From NCBI GenBank assembly GCA_964587755.1, contig CAZPMC010000006.1, positions 1 through 64,000 on the forward strand: a DNA stretch of 64,000 bases, in the 5' to 3' direction. Below the pieces are notes generated by a model. It was not told the origin of the DNA, did not search any database, and worked only from the letters and a program-made list of their open reading frames with translations. The DNA is from CAZPMC01 sp964587755. Lineage in GTDB: Bacteria; Bacillota; Clostridia; Acetivibrionales; DTU013. The stretch's first letter is position 1. Each line of letters opens with the position of its first letter. A program made the position numbers and the translations under genes. This document shows, one piece after another, positions 35,077 through 43,509 of the stretch.

Positions 35077-35976
35077 ATGAAAACTATTATAGATGAAGTC
35101 ACCGTTACACAGGTGATTTCAAAATTCATCACTTATTTTGCCAAGGTACTTCCTGATGATATAATAGCAAAGCTTCAAGAATTAAGAACGCTGGAAACAG
35201 ATGAATTGCCGGCGCTTATATATGATACTATGATCAAAAATCAGGAGCTGGCACAAAAGCTCGACAGGCCAAGCTGCCAGGATACAGGCGTAATACAGTT
35301 CTTTCCGAAGGCAGGTACAGCGTTTCCGCTGATTGACAGGTTACCTGATATATTTAAAAATGCAGTTTTAAGTGCGACGGTAAATGCACCGTTGCGTCAT
35401 AACGCAGTTGAAACATTCGACGAGAAAAATACAGGAAACAACACAGGCTACCGTGTGCCTACTATTGAATGGGAGATTGTACCCAATTCTGATGAGCTTA
35501 TTTTAGATATTTATATGGCAGGAGGAGGCTGTACTCTTCCAGGAAAAGCAATGGTGCTTATGCCGGGTGCCGGCTATGAAGGGGTAGTTGATTTTGTGTT
35601 GGATGTAATAACTTCTTATGGCATTAATGCATGTCCGCCCCTTGTTGTAGGAGTTGGAGTGGCAACCTCTGTTGAAACTGCTGCAATGTTATCAAAAAAA
35701 GCAATTCTCAGACCTCTTGGTTCGAGAAATCCAAACGAACGGGCAGCGATGCTGGAAGCCCTTCTTGAGGAAGGAATCAATTCAATTGGTATTGGACCTC
35801 AGGGATTGTCCGGCAGGAAATCTGTTTTGGGCGTACATATCGAAAATGCAGCACGCCATCCATCAACCATAGGTGTAGCAGTAAATGTAGGCTGCTGGTC
35901 TCATAGGCGCGGACGCATCATTTTTAAGGCAGATGGCATATATGAAATTGTTTCGCATAAGGGGGTGCGTCTATGA
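35077..35976 (+). CDS. L(+)-tartrate dehydratase/fumarase class I alpha-type subunit
   Basis: 299 residues from ATG 35077, with CAGGAG upstream. It belongs to the fumarate_hydratase alpha family with the 4Fe-4S ligands in PSCQDTG, GGGCTLPG and the late GCWSHRR. The CPPLVVGVGVATSVETAAMLS block is typical of TtdA/FumA alpha subunits. It forms the catalytic part of a hydro-lyase with the next gene, to which it is coupled by an ATGA overlap. Substrate could be tartrate, fumarate/malate or another hydroxy-dicarboxylate; the sequence does not decide. Confidence 0.85.
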   Translation: MKTIIDEVTVTQVISKFITYFAKVLPDDIIAKLQELRTLETDELPALIYDTMIKNQELAQKLDRPSCQDTGVIQFFPKAGTAFPLIDRLPDIFKNAVLSATVNAPLRHNAVETFDEKNTGNNTGYRVPTIEWEIVPNSDELILDIYMAGGGCTLPGKAMVLMPGAGYEGVVDFVLDVITSYGINACPPLVVGVGVATSVETAAMLSKKAILRPLGSRNPNERAAMLEALLEEGINSIGIGPQGLSGRKSVLGVHIENAARHPSTIGVAVNVGCWSHRRGRIIFKADGIYEIVSHKGVRL

Positions 35977-36581
35977 AGCATGTATTGACTACACCGATCA
36001 AGGATACTGACATAGAGAAGCTTAAAATCGGGGACGTCATTTACCTGACCGGTCATATTGTGACCTGTCGTGATGTAGGACATCGCCGCCTAATTGAAGA
36101 AAAAAGGGCATTACCTGTAGATTTAGCAAACGGGGCAATCTTTCATGCAGGCCCGATTGTCAAAAAGCATGAAGACGGCCGGTATTCTATGGTTTCTATC
36201 GGACCCACTACAAGCATGAGGATGGAAAAGTTTGAGAAGGATTTTATTGAACAGACGGGCGTTAAGCTTATTGTGGGCAAGGGTGGAATGGGTGAGAAAA
36301 CCGTATCAGGATGCAAACAGTTTAAGGCAATTCACTGTGTATTTCCGGCAGGATGTGCAGTACTTGCAGCAACACAGGTGGAAGAGGTTGAAAGAGTTGA
36401 GTGGACAGAATTGGGAATGCCCGAAAGCCTTTGGGTAATGAGGGTAAAGGAACTAGGGCCCCTTATAGTTTCAATCGATATACACGGAAATAATATCTTT
36501 GAAAATAACAAAAAAATATTCAATGAAAGAAAAAAGAATGTTATAGAAAAGATACATAAAAATGTTGGCTTCATAAAATAG
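35973..36581 (+). CDS. L(+)-tartrate dehydratase/fumarase class I beta-type subunit
   Basis: 202 residues, beta (swivelling) domain partner of the preceding subunit. It has the family start TTPIKDTDIEKLKIGDVIYL with TGHIVTCRDVGHRR, then HAGPIVKK and the substrate-loop GPTTSMRM, and GKGGM. It ends with an extra Lys/Asn-rich helix of about 20 residues. The start overlaps the alpha-subunit stop (ATGA). Together the two would form an oxygen-sensitive iron-sulfur hydro-lyase suited to an anaerobe. The DeoC-like gene follows after 24 bases. Confidence 0.85.
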   Translation: MKHVLTTPIKDTDIEKLKIGDVIYLTGHIVTCRDVGHRRLIEEKRALPVDLANGAIFHAGPIVKKHEDGRYSMVSIGPTTSMRMEKFEKDFIEQTGVKLIVGKGGMGEKTVSGCKQFKAIHCVFPAGCAVLAATQVEEVERVEWTELGMPESLWVMRVKELGPLIVSIDIHGNNIFENNKKIFNERKKNVIEKIHKNVGFIK

Positions 36582-36605
36582 ATAAAGTAATTAAGGAGGC
36601 AGGAA

Positions 36606-37265
36606 ATGGAGCTTAATCGTTATTTAGATCATTCAGTACTAATTCCCAATCTAACTAAGGAAGAGGCGCGGGAAGGCATACAAATAGGGTTGGATCATAA
36701 CGTCAGATCTGTTTGTGTACGTCCCTGTGATATTGACATGGCTGTGAGCATGTGCAAGGGAACAGATACAGCGGTATGCTGCGTTTTGGATTTTCCTCAT
36801 GGCACAGGCGGGGCTTTAGCAAAAGAGGCTCTTGCTAAGATCTATGTAGATCAGGGCGTTGAGGAGATTGATATGGTTATGGATTACTCCGCAGCCCGCT
36901 CGGATAGGTGGGACGTTGTGGAGGAGGGAATAAAACGGGTTGTTCAAGTGGCGCGCCCGAAAAATGTAATCGTTAAGGTTATATTCGAAACAAGCGAGCT
37001 TTCCAAAGAGCAAATTGAAAAGGCAACGGCTGCATCAATTTCTGCAGGTGCAGATTTTATAAAGAGTTCGACAGGCTTTGCCGGAAATGTCACCGAAGAA
37101 GCTGTAAGATACATGATGGATGCAGCGGCAGGAAAAATCCAGGTCAAAGTCTCAGGCGGGATACCCAATTATCAGATGGCGAAGAAGTTTATCGAAATGG
37201 GTGCAACACGCCTGGGTGTAAAATACAGTGTGACTCCTGTATGGATGAGTGAATGCAGCCGCTAA
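36606..37265 (+). CDS. DeoC-like aldolase
   Basis: 219 residues, class I aldolase of the DeoC/LacD family. The Schiff-base Lys is in FIKSSTGFAGNVT, matching the KTSTG motif of deoxyribose-phosphate aldolase; IDMVMDYSAARS and VKVIFETSELSKEQI are the neighbouring strands. The known DeoC reaction is 2-deoxyribose 5-phosphate to glyceraldehyde 3-phosphate and acetaldehyde. No deoA, deoB or deoD is adjacent, so it may act on another aldol. It is the last gene of the DeoR-controlled group, followed by a long hairpin. AAGGAGG lies upstream. Confidence 0.85.
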   Translation: MELNRYLDHSVLIPNLTKEEAREGIQIGLDHNVRSVCVRPCDIDMAVSMCKGTDTAVCCVLDFPHGTGGALAKEALAKIYVDQGVEEIDMVMDYSAARSDRWDVVEEGIKRVVQVARPKNVIVKVIFETSELSKEQIEKATAASISAGADFIKSSTGFAGNVTEEAVRYMMDAAAGKIQVKVSGGIPNYQMAKKFIEMGATRLGVKYSVTPVWMSECSR

Positions 37266-37344
37266 GAGCTGACATCTTCATGCAACGGAGTAATGCCGGA
37301 AACAGGCTGTAAGAAATAAGTCTCGCTGAAATGTAGCAGCCAAG

Positions 37345-37399
37345 AGTGCTTAGAAAAAACCGGCAGTGCCATTTGTTCCGGTTATGTTTCTAAGCACTT
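37345..37399. terminator. Long bidirectional terminator hairpin
   Basis: AGTGCTTAGAAA (37345-37356) pairs with TTTCTAAGCACT (37387-37398), and within it AACCGG pairs with CCGGTT. It lies between the convergent DeoC-like and MCP genes. The rest of the 161-base spacer 37266-37426 shows no gene. Confidence 0.7.
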
Positions 37400-37426
37400 A
37401 CTGTACTGCCCCAACCCTTGCCAATT

Positions 37427-39145
37427 TCACAGTTTAAATTGATGAATTATCTGCTTTAGCTGGTCTGCCATATCTGACAGAATGTTTGCTGAGGATGATA
37501 TTTCTTCAAGGCCGGCTGTTTGCTCTTCTGCAGCCGAAGCGACATTTTCACTGTCATTGGAAGATTGTATGGCAATATCCTTCATTTCCTGGATCATAGA
37601 GTCGATTCTTTGCATTGCATCAGCCATTATTTCTATCTCAGTGGAAATATCTTTAATCTGCTGGTCTACATTTACGCTTGTTTTGATGATACGGCCGAAC
37701 GCTTCTTTAGCGTCTTCAGCCTTTTGCAATCCGTCATTTACGCTGATAACACCTTCATTCATTTTAGCGGCTACTTCTTTGGAAAACTGTTTTACTTCGT
37801 TGAGTATAGTTGTTATCTCTTTCGTTGCAAGAGCTGTCTCTTCAGCCAACTTACGGACTTCTTCGGCAACAACGGAAAAACCTTTTCCATGCTCGCCTGC
37901 TCTTGCTGCTTCAATAGCCGCATTTAGAGCAAGCAGATTTGTCTGCGAAGCAATATTGTTAATTGCAGTTACGATACTCTCAATCTCTTTTGATCTTGAG
38001 TCCAGTAATCCGGATACATCTTGGGTTGACAGCAATTTCCCTTCTATATCTTTAATTTTCTCCAACATAGTTATCATTCTTTCATTTCCGTTGGCAGCGG
38101 CCTGAGTGGCTTCCCTGGAGGATTCTAGCACTGATTGGGCCTGTTCTTTCATATACAAGTTCTTTTTGTAAAAATCATTTACTGTTGAAGTGGTTTGATA
38201 CGAATGCTCAGTCTGTTTTGCCGCTCCATGGGCGACCGATTGAATAGAGGTGGCAATAAGCTCAAGTGCCTTACTGCTTTGCTCTACATTTGCTTTCAAA
38301 AGTTCTGCAGAAAGGCTCACATCATCACTGCTGGTACTAATCCTTCCAACAAGGTCTCTCAGGTTTTCACACATTTTGTTAAAAGAGGCAGCTAAGACAG
38401 ATAGCTCATCCTTAGATTTCACACTGATGTTCTCAACATTTAGTTCGCCCTTTGATATCTTATGAGCATTTGAAGCTAATTTCGAAATAGTTCTGGCTAT
38501 ATTTCTGGAGAACAAAACAGACCATAATATACTTAAAGTCGTAAATGCAAGAGTTAAAACAATTAGAATAGTGCCGGTGAGCTTTGTTTTTTTGTTTAGT
38601 TCCTCTTTTATTATTTCATGTTGGGATAATTCACTGTTGATAAAATTACTGACGGTATTGCGTAAGAAAATCTGGGTTGACTTTTGCATTGCCCCAAGAT
38701 CCATGAGCCCGCTTACATCATTACCCTCATCTGCACCCTTTTGTATCAGCTCCCAATTCTCTAATGCTGTTTGATAATGTTTATCAAGGTACTTTAATGC
38801 TTGCTTGCCTGAATCACTTTCTACATTCAGCGAAAGTTCTTTAATATTGTTACCGATTAACATAAACCCGTCGGATATTTCCTGTTTAGCATTATAATCA
38901 TTTTTCAAAATGAATTTATCCATTTTGTTGGAAATCATATCTAATGATGCCACAGATATTGCATTTAGCAAAATTGTAGTTTCCATCATTGTATCCTGCT
39001 TTGAAATAATCCCGCTCAAAGCTGTATATGATATTATACACATTGAACTAAGAATATAAGCTATTAATACAAAAACCAAAATAAGTCTTGCTTTTAATGA
39101 TTTGCGAACGTTAAGTTTCCCGGCTAAAAGTTTTATTATATTCAT
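37427..39145 (-). CDS. Methyl-accepting chemotaxis protein
   Basis: 572 residues. TM1 lies at about 21-45, a short extracytoplasmic four-helix sensor at about 46-188, TM2 at about 189-212 and HAMP at about 212-265. The cytoplasmic coiled-coil signalling domain has the conserved tip NLLALNAAIEAARAGEHGKG followed by FSVVAEEVRKLAEE. It signals to CheA/CheW. It lies downstream of the RpiB-like and epimerase-like genes in the same direction and inside the purine region, so a ligand related to that catabolism is plausible but not shown. Confidence 0.93.
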   Translation of the reverse strand: MNIIKLLAGKLNVRKSLKARLILVFVLIAYILSSMCIISYTALSGIISKQDTMMETTILLNAISVASLDMISNKMDKFILKNDYNAKQEISDGFMLIGNNIKELSLNVESDSGKQALKYLDKHYQTALENWELIQKGADEGNDVSGLMDLGAMQKSTQIFLRNTVSNFINSELSQHEIIKEELNKKTKLTGTILIVLTLAFTTLSILWSVLFSRNIARTISKLASNAHKISKGELNVENISVKSKDELSVLAASFNKMCENLRDLVGRISTSSDDVSLSAELLKANVEQSSKALELIATSIQSVAHGAAKQTEHSYQTTSTVNDFYKKNLYMKEQAQSVLESSREATQAAANGNERMITMLEKIKDIEGKLLSTQDVSGLLDSRSKEIESIVTAINNIASQTNLLALNAAIEAARAGEHGKGFSVVAEEVRKLAEETALATKEITTILNEVKQFSKEVAAKMNEGVISVNDGLQKAEDAKEAFGRIIKTSVNVDQQIKDISTEIEIMADAMQRIDSMIQEMKDIAIQSSNDSENVASAAEEQTAGLEEISSSANILSDMADQLKQIIHQFKL

Positions 39146-39189
39146 TTATGTTTCTCTTCCCTAAATTATGCTAATATAGTCAGATATGA

Positions 39190-39651
39190 CTATTCGCTCA
39201 GGGCTCCAGTTTCTTCAATTTGTGAAATCATATCTATACGACTTTGGTGGGGGTCACCGAGAAATTCACCATTTAGCCATTGGTCGACAATCATTTTAGC
39301 AAGCTCTCCTCCGACAACTCTTGTCCCGAGGGCAAGCATATTCGCATCATTGTGTTGCCTGGACATTAGTGCTGAATATGGTTCAGAGCAGCATACACAG
39401 CGTATCCCCTTAACCTTGTTGGCAGCTATGGAAATGCCAACTCCTGTGCCGCAAAAAAGGATACCTCTTTCACATACTCCGTCCTTTACAGCATTGGCTG
39501 CCTTCAGTGCATAAACAGGATAATCGCACGGCTCGGTATCATATGAGCCGAAATCTTTGTATTCGATTCCTTTAGAATCAAGGTACTCCATAATAATTTT
39601 TTTAAGGGTAAATCCAACAAAATCACTGGCAAGTGCTATCATAGTATTCAT
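39190..39651 (-). CDS. RpiB/LacAB-type sugar-phosphate isomerase
   Basis: 153 residues. The aldose-ketose isomerase fold of RpiB/LacAB is clear: GILFCGTGVGISIAANKVKG carries the catalytic Cys and RQHNDANMLALG carries the His of the family. In the first loop, which normally reads SDHAGF, this protein has SDFVGF, so a His commonly lining the substrate site is Phe. That may indicate a substrate other than ribose 5-phosphate (compare tetrose-phosphate and galactose-6-phosphate isomerases). It starts ten bases after the epimerase gene and is probably co-transcribed with it. Confidence 0.83.
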   Translation of the reverse strand: MNTMIALASDFVGFTLKKIIMEYLDSKGIEYKDFGSYDTEPCDYPVYALKAANAVKDGVCERGILFCGTGVGISIAANKVKGIRCVCCSEPYSALMSRQHNDANMLALGTRVVGGELAKMIVDQWLNGEFLGDPHQSRIDMISQIEETGALSE

Positions 39652-39661
39652 CTCCCGTTCT

Positions 39662-40531
39662 TTAAATGTTCTTTAAATGTGATATGCTGTTTTTTGCGGC
39701 TGTTACACCATCAGGTATCGGAAGGCATTCAACAGAAACGTATCCTTTGTAGGAAATTTTATTGAGTGCATCCAATACCTTCTTAAAATCGATACTGCCC
39801 TCACCGCATGTACGGCGGGTATTATCCGCAACGTGAATATAGCCAAGTTTGTCCGAGCACAATAAAATCGCCTCTTCCATGCTGCTTTCTTCTATATTCA
39901 TATGGAAAGTGTCTAAATGAACGAACAAATACTCGCTATTAAATTTATTTATGTATTCAAGTGTTTCTTTTGCGGTATTTAAGTAATTGTTTTCGTATCT
40001 ATTGATTACCTCAAGATAAATAGGTACTTCCTTAGACTCGCTATAAGAGAGGATTTCTTGTAAGCATTCAGCCATGCGTTGGTCCTCTTGTACTCTATTA
40101 TCGGGGTCGGGAATTATACCGCGCATGCTGCCGATTATAACCCCGCACTTTAAAATCTCGCACCAGTCAATAAATTCCTTAATGCGTTTAACTGCGGCAG
40201 CTCGTACCTTAGGATCCTCATCAATAAAGCATAGCTTTTCTACCAGCTTGGAAAGGCCGGTGGCCACAGCAGAAATATTGATGCCGAATTCCCGACAAAG
40301 CTCGGCAATTTCTTGTACAGGTGCATCCTTAGGAGTAAGAAGATGAAGCTCCAACGCATCATAACCAAGTTTTTTTGCTTGTTCAAACAGGGGGCGCATG
40401 GGATTGCTGCAAAGCAAAACAGGTGCACCCTTAAGAGCCCAAGGAGCGGCGCTTACAGAAAATTTGAAGTTATTTACTGATTCTTGTGAGTAATTGCTCG
40501 TATCTTGTACTAAAGTGTCTACAGAATGCAA
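39662..40531 (-). CDS. TIM-barrel sugar epimerase/isomerase (tagatose 3-epimerase-like)
   Basis: 289 residues, AP-endonuclease-2-type TIM barrel. The metal ligands and acid/base Glu of the ketose 3-epimerase family are in place: LEVINRYENN, HLDTFHMNIEE, HVADNTRR and VECLPIP. These enzymes interconvert ketopentoses or ketohexoses at C3 without phosphate. The start at a TTG (40531) is supported by GAGGGGGT eight bases upstream. It is the first gene of a minus-strand unit with the RpiB-like gene and an MCP, so an epimerase plus isomerase pair for a rare sugar is likely. Confidence 0.82.
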   Translation of the reverse strand: MHSVDTLVQDTSNYSQESVNNFKFSVSAAPWALKGAPVLLCSNPMRPLFEQAKKLGYDALELHLLTPKDAPVQEIAELCREFGINISAVATGLSKLVEKLCFIDEDPKVRAAAVKRIKEFIDWCEILKCGVIIGSMRGIIPDPDNRVQEDQRMAECLQEILSYSESKEVPIYLEVINRYENNYLNTAKETLEYINKFNSEYLFVHLDTFHMNIEESSMEEAILLCSDKLGYIHVADNTRRTCGEGSIDFKKVLDALNKISYKGYVSVECLPIPDGVTAAKNSISHLKNI

Positions 40532-40603
40532 TTTATTTACCCCCTCTTGATTAATTAAAAATTTAAAAGTTGTTAATTAAGTGGCAATGCTACTTATAAT
40601 ATA

Positions 40604-40632
40604 AATATATAAGATACATCATCTAATTGCAA
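40604..40632 (-). promoter_or_regulatory. Probable promoter of the epimerase-rpiB-mcp unit
   Basis: Minus strand TTGCAA (40632-40627), a 17-base spacer and TATATT (40609-40604), about 75 bases before the epimerase start. It lies in the AT-rich divergent spacer 40532-40789. Confidence 0.5.
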
Positions 40633-40691
40633 GCAAATATGATATAAATATAACAAAAACATTATCAAAATAATTGAAAATCAACAAGGAC

Positions 40692-40745
40692 ATGACTAAT
40701 TTATGACTAAATGTAATTGAAAAATATATAAGGTTATGGTAGAAT
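40692..40745 (+). promoter_or_regulatory. Promoter of the hydantoinase gene with an upstream direct repeat
   Basis: TTGAAA at 40717-40722, a 17-base spacer and TAGAAT at 40740-40745. Immediately upstream, ATGACTAA occurs twice (40692-40699 and 40703-40710), 11 bases apart, so on the same face of the helix. This is a plausible activator site. Confidence 0.55.
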
Positions 40746-40789
40746 TCAGATGTAGATATTTGTATACTTAATCATATGGAGGCAAAGGC

Positions 40790-42088
40790 ATGTATGATAT
40801 AAAAATAGTCGGCGGTCAGCTCTATATTGATGGAAAATGGAGTGAACAAAATTTATATATAAAGGGCGAAAAGATATCACAAATATCTGAAGCTGATTTG
40901 GATGCCAAAGAATCCTATGATGCAAGTGGAGCTTACATAATACCCGGCTTGATTGACAGTCATGTACACCTGGCAAGTCCCGGAAGCTCTTCTCCTTCCG
41001 ATGACTTTTATTCGGGGAGTATTGCTGCTGTCAAAGGAGGGGTTACAACATTAATTGATTTTGTTGCCGAAAGGCGTTTGCCCGAAGAGATTGAGAGTGC
41101 ATTTAATAAGAGAATGAAGGATGCTGAAGAGTGTGTAATAGACTATGCCTTTCATTGTGGTCTGTATCAGCCTGAAAACATTCCGGAGATTTCAAGAATA
41201 TGCCTGTCTCTTGGCATACCATCGGTAAAGCTATATACTACCTATAGAAAAGAAGGCATTTATTCTGATGACAAGCATCTTTACGAGGTTTTAAAGCGTA
41301 CCTCTGAAAAGGATATGATTGCACTTGTCCATACTGAAAACGATAATCTTACTTATCCAGAGTTTAATCTAATGGAACAATACGCCCAGCGACGGCCGGA
41401 AATCTGTGAAATATCTGAGGCGGTAAAGCTGGCTGAAATGACATCTTACAGTGGAGGACAGACTTATATGGTGCACGTTAGCTGCGGAAGCACCGTAACT
41501 GAGCTAAAAAATAGATTTGCAGACATTTTGAACACCTCCTTAATACTTGAAAGCTGTCCCCACTATTTCCTTTTTGACGATTCCATATATAAATGTAATG
41601 ATTCTTATCTTTATACAATGACGCCGCCTTTAAGAAATAAAAACGAAAGGCAAAGACTTATTGACAACATTGATTCAATCTATACCATAAGTACAGATCA
41701 CTGCCCGTTTGTAAGTTCTGAAAAAAATGTGAGCATTGATAACATCCCTATGGGTATCGGAGGGCTTGGCTACAGCTTCCAACAAATGTACAGGCTTTTT
41801 GGCGTCTCAATAATAGACCTTTTTACTCAAAACCAGTCTAAAATCCACGGTATGTATCCGCGGAAGGGAGTTTTAGCAGAGGGCTCTGATGCTGATATAG
41901 CGATTTTTGAACGTATTGAGCCAGCCTTAAGCAAAGATATAAGGGGCAAATCAGACTATTCTATTTTCAAAGGTCTGGAAGAGACGATTTATATACATAC
42001 TGTATTAAGCAGAGGGGAATTTGTTATGAAAAACGGCGTATTAAATGCCGTGAAGGGGCACGGGCAATATATCAGGCGGAAATTATAA
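40790..42088 (+). CDS. hyuA: Hydantoinase/dihydropyrimidinase-family cyclic amidohydrolase
   Basis: 432-residue metal-dependent cyclic amidase. Signature residues are IIPGLIDSHVHL, SVKLYTTYRKE with the Lys expected to be carboxylated between the two metals, MVHVSCGST, ESCPHYFLF and the catalytic Asp in STDHCPF. The overall size and order fit HyuA/dihydropyrimidinase rather than dihydroorotase. HyuA is a member of the ssnA-ygeX-ygeY purine/uric acid gene set, where it opens a ring intermediate. It has its own promoter and is divergent from the epimerase unit; the nucleoside importer follows. Confidence 0.85.
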   Translation: MYDIKIVGGQLYIDGKWSEQNLYIKGEKISQISEADLDAKESYDASGAYIIPGLIDSHVHLASPGSSSPSDDFYSGSIAAVKGGVTTLIDFVAERRLPEEIESAFNKRMKDAEECVIDYAFHCGLYQPENIPEISRICLSLGIPSVKLYTTYRKEGIYSDDKHLYEVLKRTSEKDMIALVHTENDNLTYPEFNLMEQYAQRRPEICEISEAVKLAEMTSYSGGQTYMVHVSCGSTVTELKNRFADILNTSLILESCPHYFLFDDSIYKCNDSYLYTMTPPLRNKNERQRLIDNIDSIYTISTDHCPFVSSEKNVSIDNIPMGIGGLGYSFQQMYRLFGVSIIDLFTQNQSKIHGMYPRKGVLAEGSDADIAIFERIEPALSKDIRGKSDYSIFKGLEETIYIHTVLSRGEFVMKNGVLNAVKGHGQYIRRKL

Positions 42089-42119
42089 TTCGGCAACTTA
42101 TTCTATTAACATAAAAGAT

Positions 42120-42148
42120 TTGACAATTCTAGCGTGTGCATATATACT
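42120..42148 (+). promoter_or_regulatory. Promoter of the nucleoside ABC importer
   Basis: TTGACA at 42120-42125, a 17-base spacer and TATACT at 42143-42148. GTGTG (42134-42138) and CACAC (42154-42158) form an inverted repeat that brackets the -10 box and may be an operator. A leader of about 155 bases follows before the lipoprotein gene; I could not fold it into a known riboswitch. Confidence 0.7.
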
Positions 42149-42312
42149 ATAAACACACAAAGATGTAACTAAAAATTATGCCACAGTTACTAACCACATT
42201 ACAAAAATATAACAATACATAAATTATTAATCCTGTATATAATATGCTAATTTTCAAACTTTTATATTTGTTAGGTACCGTCAAGGGATCAAAATAAAAA
42301 GGAGGAAATTCA

Positions 42313-43410
42313 ATGAAAAGGGTATTAAATGGAAAACTAGCAATGTTGTTAGTACTCGTACTGGTTGTATCGTTGTTCGCAGGATGTGGAAGCGCTAATA
42401 AGCAAACTCCATCTGATACAACGACACCGGCGGCGGAAACTACACAAGCAGAAGCAACTCAACAGGAAGAAGCACAAGATGAAAAGTTAACAATGGTCAT
42501 GATTACAGATGCAGGCGGCCTAGGCGACAAAGGCTTTAACGACATCATCTGGAAGGGCATGGAGAAGGCAAGAGATGACCTCGGATTTGAGATCGCAGTC
42601 ATTGAGTCAAGCGAAGCCGCACAATACGGTCCTAACATAGCAGCGGCAGCAGAGCAGGGATATGACATAGTTGTACTGGTTGGATTCTTGTTCACTGACG
42701 TACTTGCACAGGTTGCACCTCAATATCCGGACACTCATTTTGTAATGATAGACGGTGAAGTACCGGGTGACAATGTTTATTCATTCAAGTTTGAGCTTCA
42801 GCAATCAGGCTTCTTAGCCGGAGCACTTGCAGGCCTAATGAGCGAATCAAACAAATTCGGCGTTGTAGGTGGAATGGAAATACCTGACGTTGTAGCTTGG
42901 GAATCAGGCTTTGCTTCCGGAATCAAAACTACACGTCCTGACTCTGAAATCAATATCACATACGTCGGCTCATTCGCTGACCCGGGTAAAGCCAAAGAAT
43001 TAGCTCTTGCACATTTCAATAACGGCGCAGACATCTGCATGGAAATTTCCAGCGGTGGTGCGATTGGCGTTATAGAAGCAGCACGTGATGCCAACAAAAA
43101 ATTCGTTGCAACAGATAGCAGTAAAGATGAATTAGCTCCCGGACATGAGTTTACAGCAGCTCTTGCAAAAAGAGACGAAGCCGTATACGCAGTTGCAAAA
43201 ATGATTAAAGAAGGAACAGCAAAACCAGGCATCACTTACCTCTCAATGAAAGACGGTATCTTCGGTTTGCCAGAAGACACAGAAGAAAGATATGGAAGCG
43301 AAGCAGCAGCAACTATTGAAAAACTCAAGGAAATGATCTTAAGCGGAGAACTTGTCGTACCTAAGACAAAAGAACAGGTTGCAGCATACGAACCACCAAC
43401 ACTTGATTAA
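42313..43410 (+). CDS. BMP-family nucleoside-binding lipoprotein
   Basis: 365 residues. The signal peptide ends at a lipobox with Cys25 (LFAGC), followed by a Thr/Ala/Glu linker to about residue 58, then the basic-membrane-protein (PnrA/BmpA) domain: DAGGLGDKGFND at the start, the hinge region QQSGFLAGALAGLMS and FGVVGGMEIP. BMP proteins of known function bind purine nucleosides. The two permeases and the double ATPase that follow are the standard partners. AAAAGGAGGAAATTC gives a strong ribosome site, as expected for the abundant binding component. Confidence 0.93.
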   Translation: MKRVLNGKLAMLLVLVLVVSLFAGCGSANKQTPSDTTTPAAETTQAEATQQEEAQDEKLTMVMITDAGGLGDKGFNDIIWKGMEKARDDLGFEIAVIESSEAAQYGPNIAAAAEQGYDIVVLVGFLFTDVLAQVAPQYPDTHFVMIDGEVPGDNVYSFKFELQQSGFLAGALAGLMSESNKFGVVGGMEIPDVVAWESGFASGIKTTRPDSEINITYVGSFADPGKAKELALAHFNNGADICMEISSGGAIGVIEAARDANKKFVATDSSKDELAPGHEFTAALAKRDEAVYAVAKMIKEGTAKPGITYLSMKDGIFGLPEDTEERYGSEAAATIEKLKEMILSGELVVPKTKEQVAAYEPPTLD

Positions 43411-43468
43411 ACTAATTACAGATCCAGCAAAGAACAAAAATCGGTGAGAACGTCTTCATTAAGCAGAC

Positions 43469-43493
43469 AAGCCTTCTCAATTTGAGAAGGCTT
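43469..43493 (+). other. Intergenic hairpin after the binding-protein gene
   Basis: AAGCCTTCTC and GAGAAGGCTT form a perfect 10-bp stem with a 5-base loop. No T-run follows, so it looks like an mRNA-stabilising or partial-termination hairpin that raises lipoprotein output relative to the downstream transporter genes. Confidence 0.6.
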
Positions 43494-43509
43494 CCTGCGG
43501 GGAGGTTTA

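Noticed and set aside
36606..37265. Classical deoxyribonucleoside (deo) operon
   Set aside because: Only a DeoR regulator and a DeoC-like gene are present; deoA, deoB, deoD and pdp are missing, and a hydro-lyase pair lies between.
37482..38105. Long open frame opposite the chemoreceptor gene
   Set aside because: It is the antisense shadow of the MCP signalling domain, with no ribosome site or family match. Other antisense frames were dismissed in the same way.
42149..42312. preQ1 or purine riboswitch before the nucleoside importer
   Set aside because: An A-rich tail before the Shine-Dalgarno recalls preQ1-I, but the required GGTTC and loop pairing are absent.
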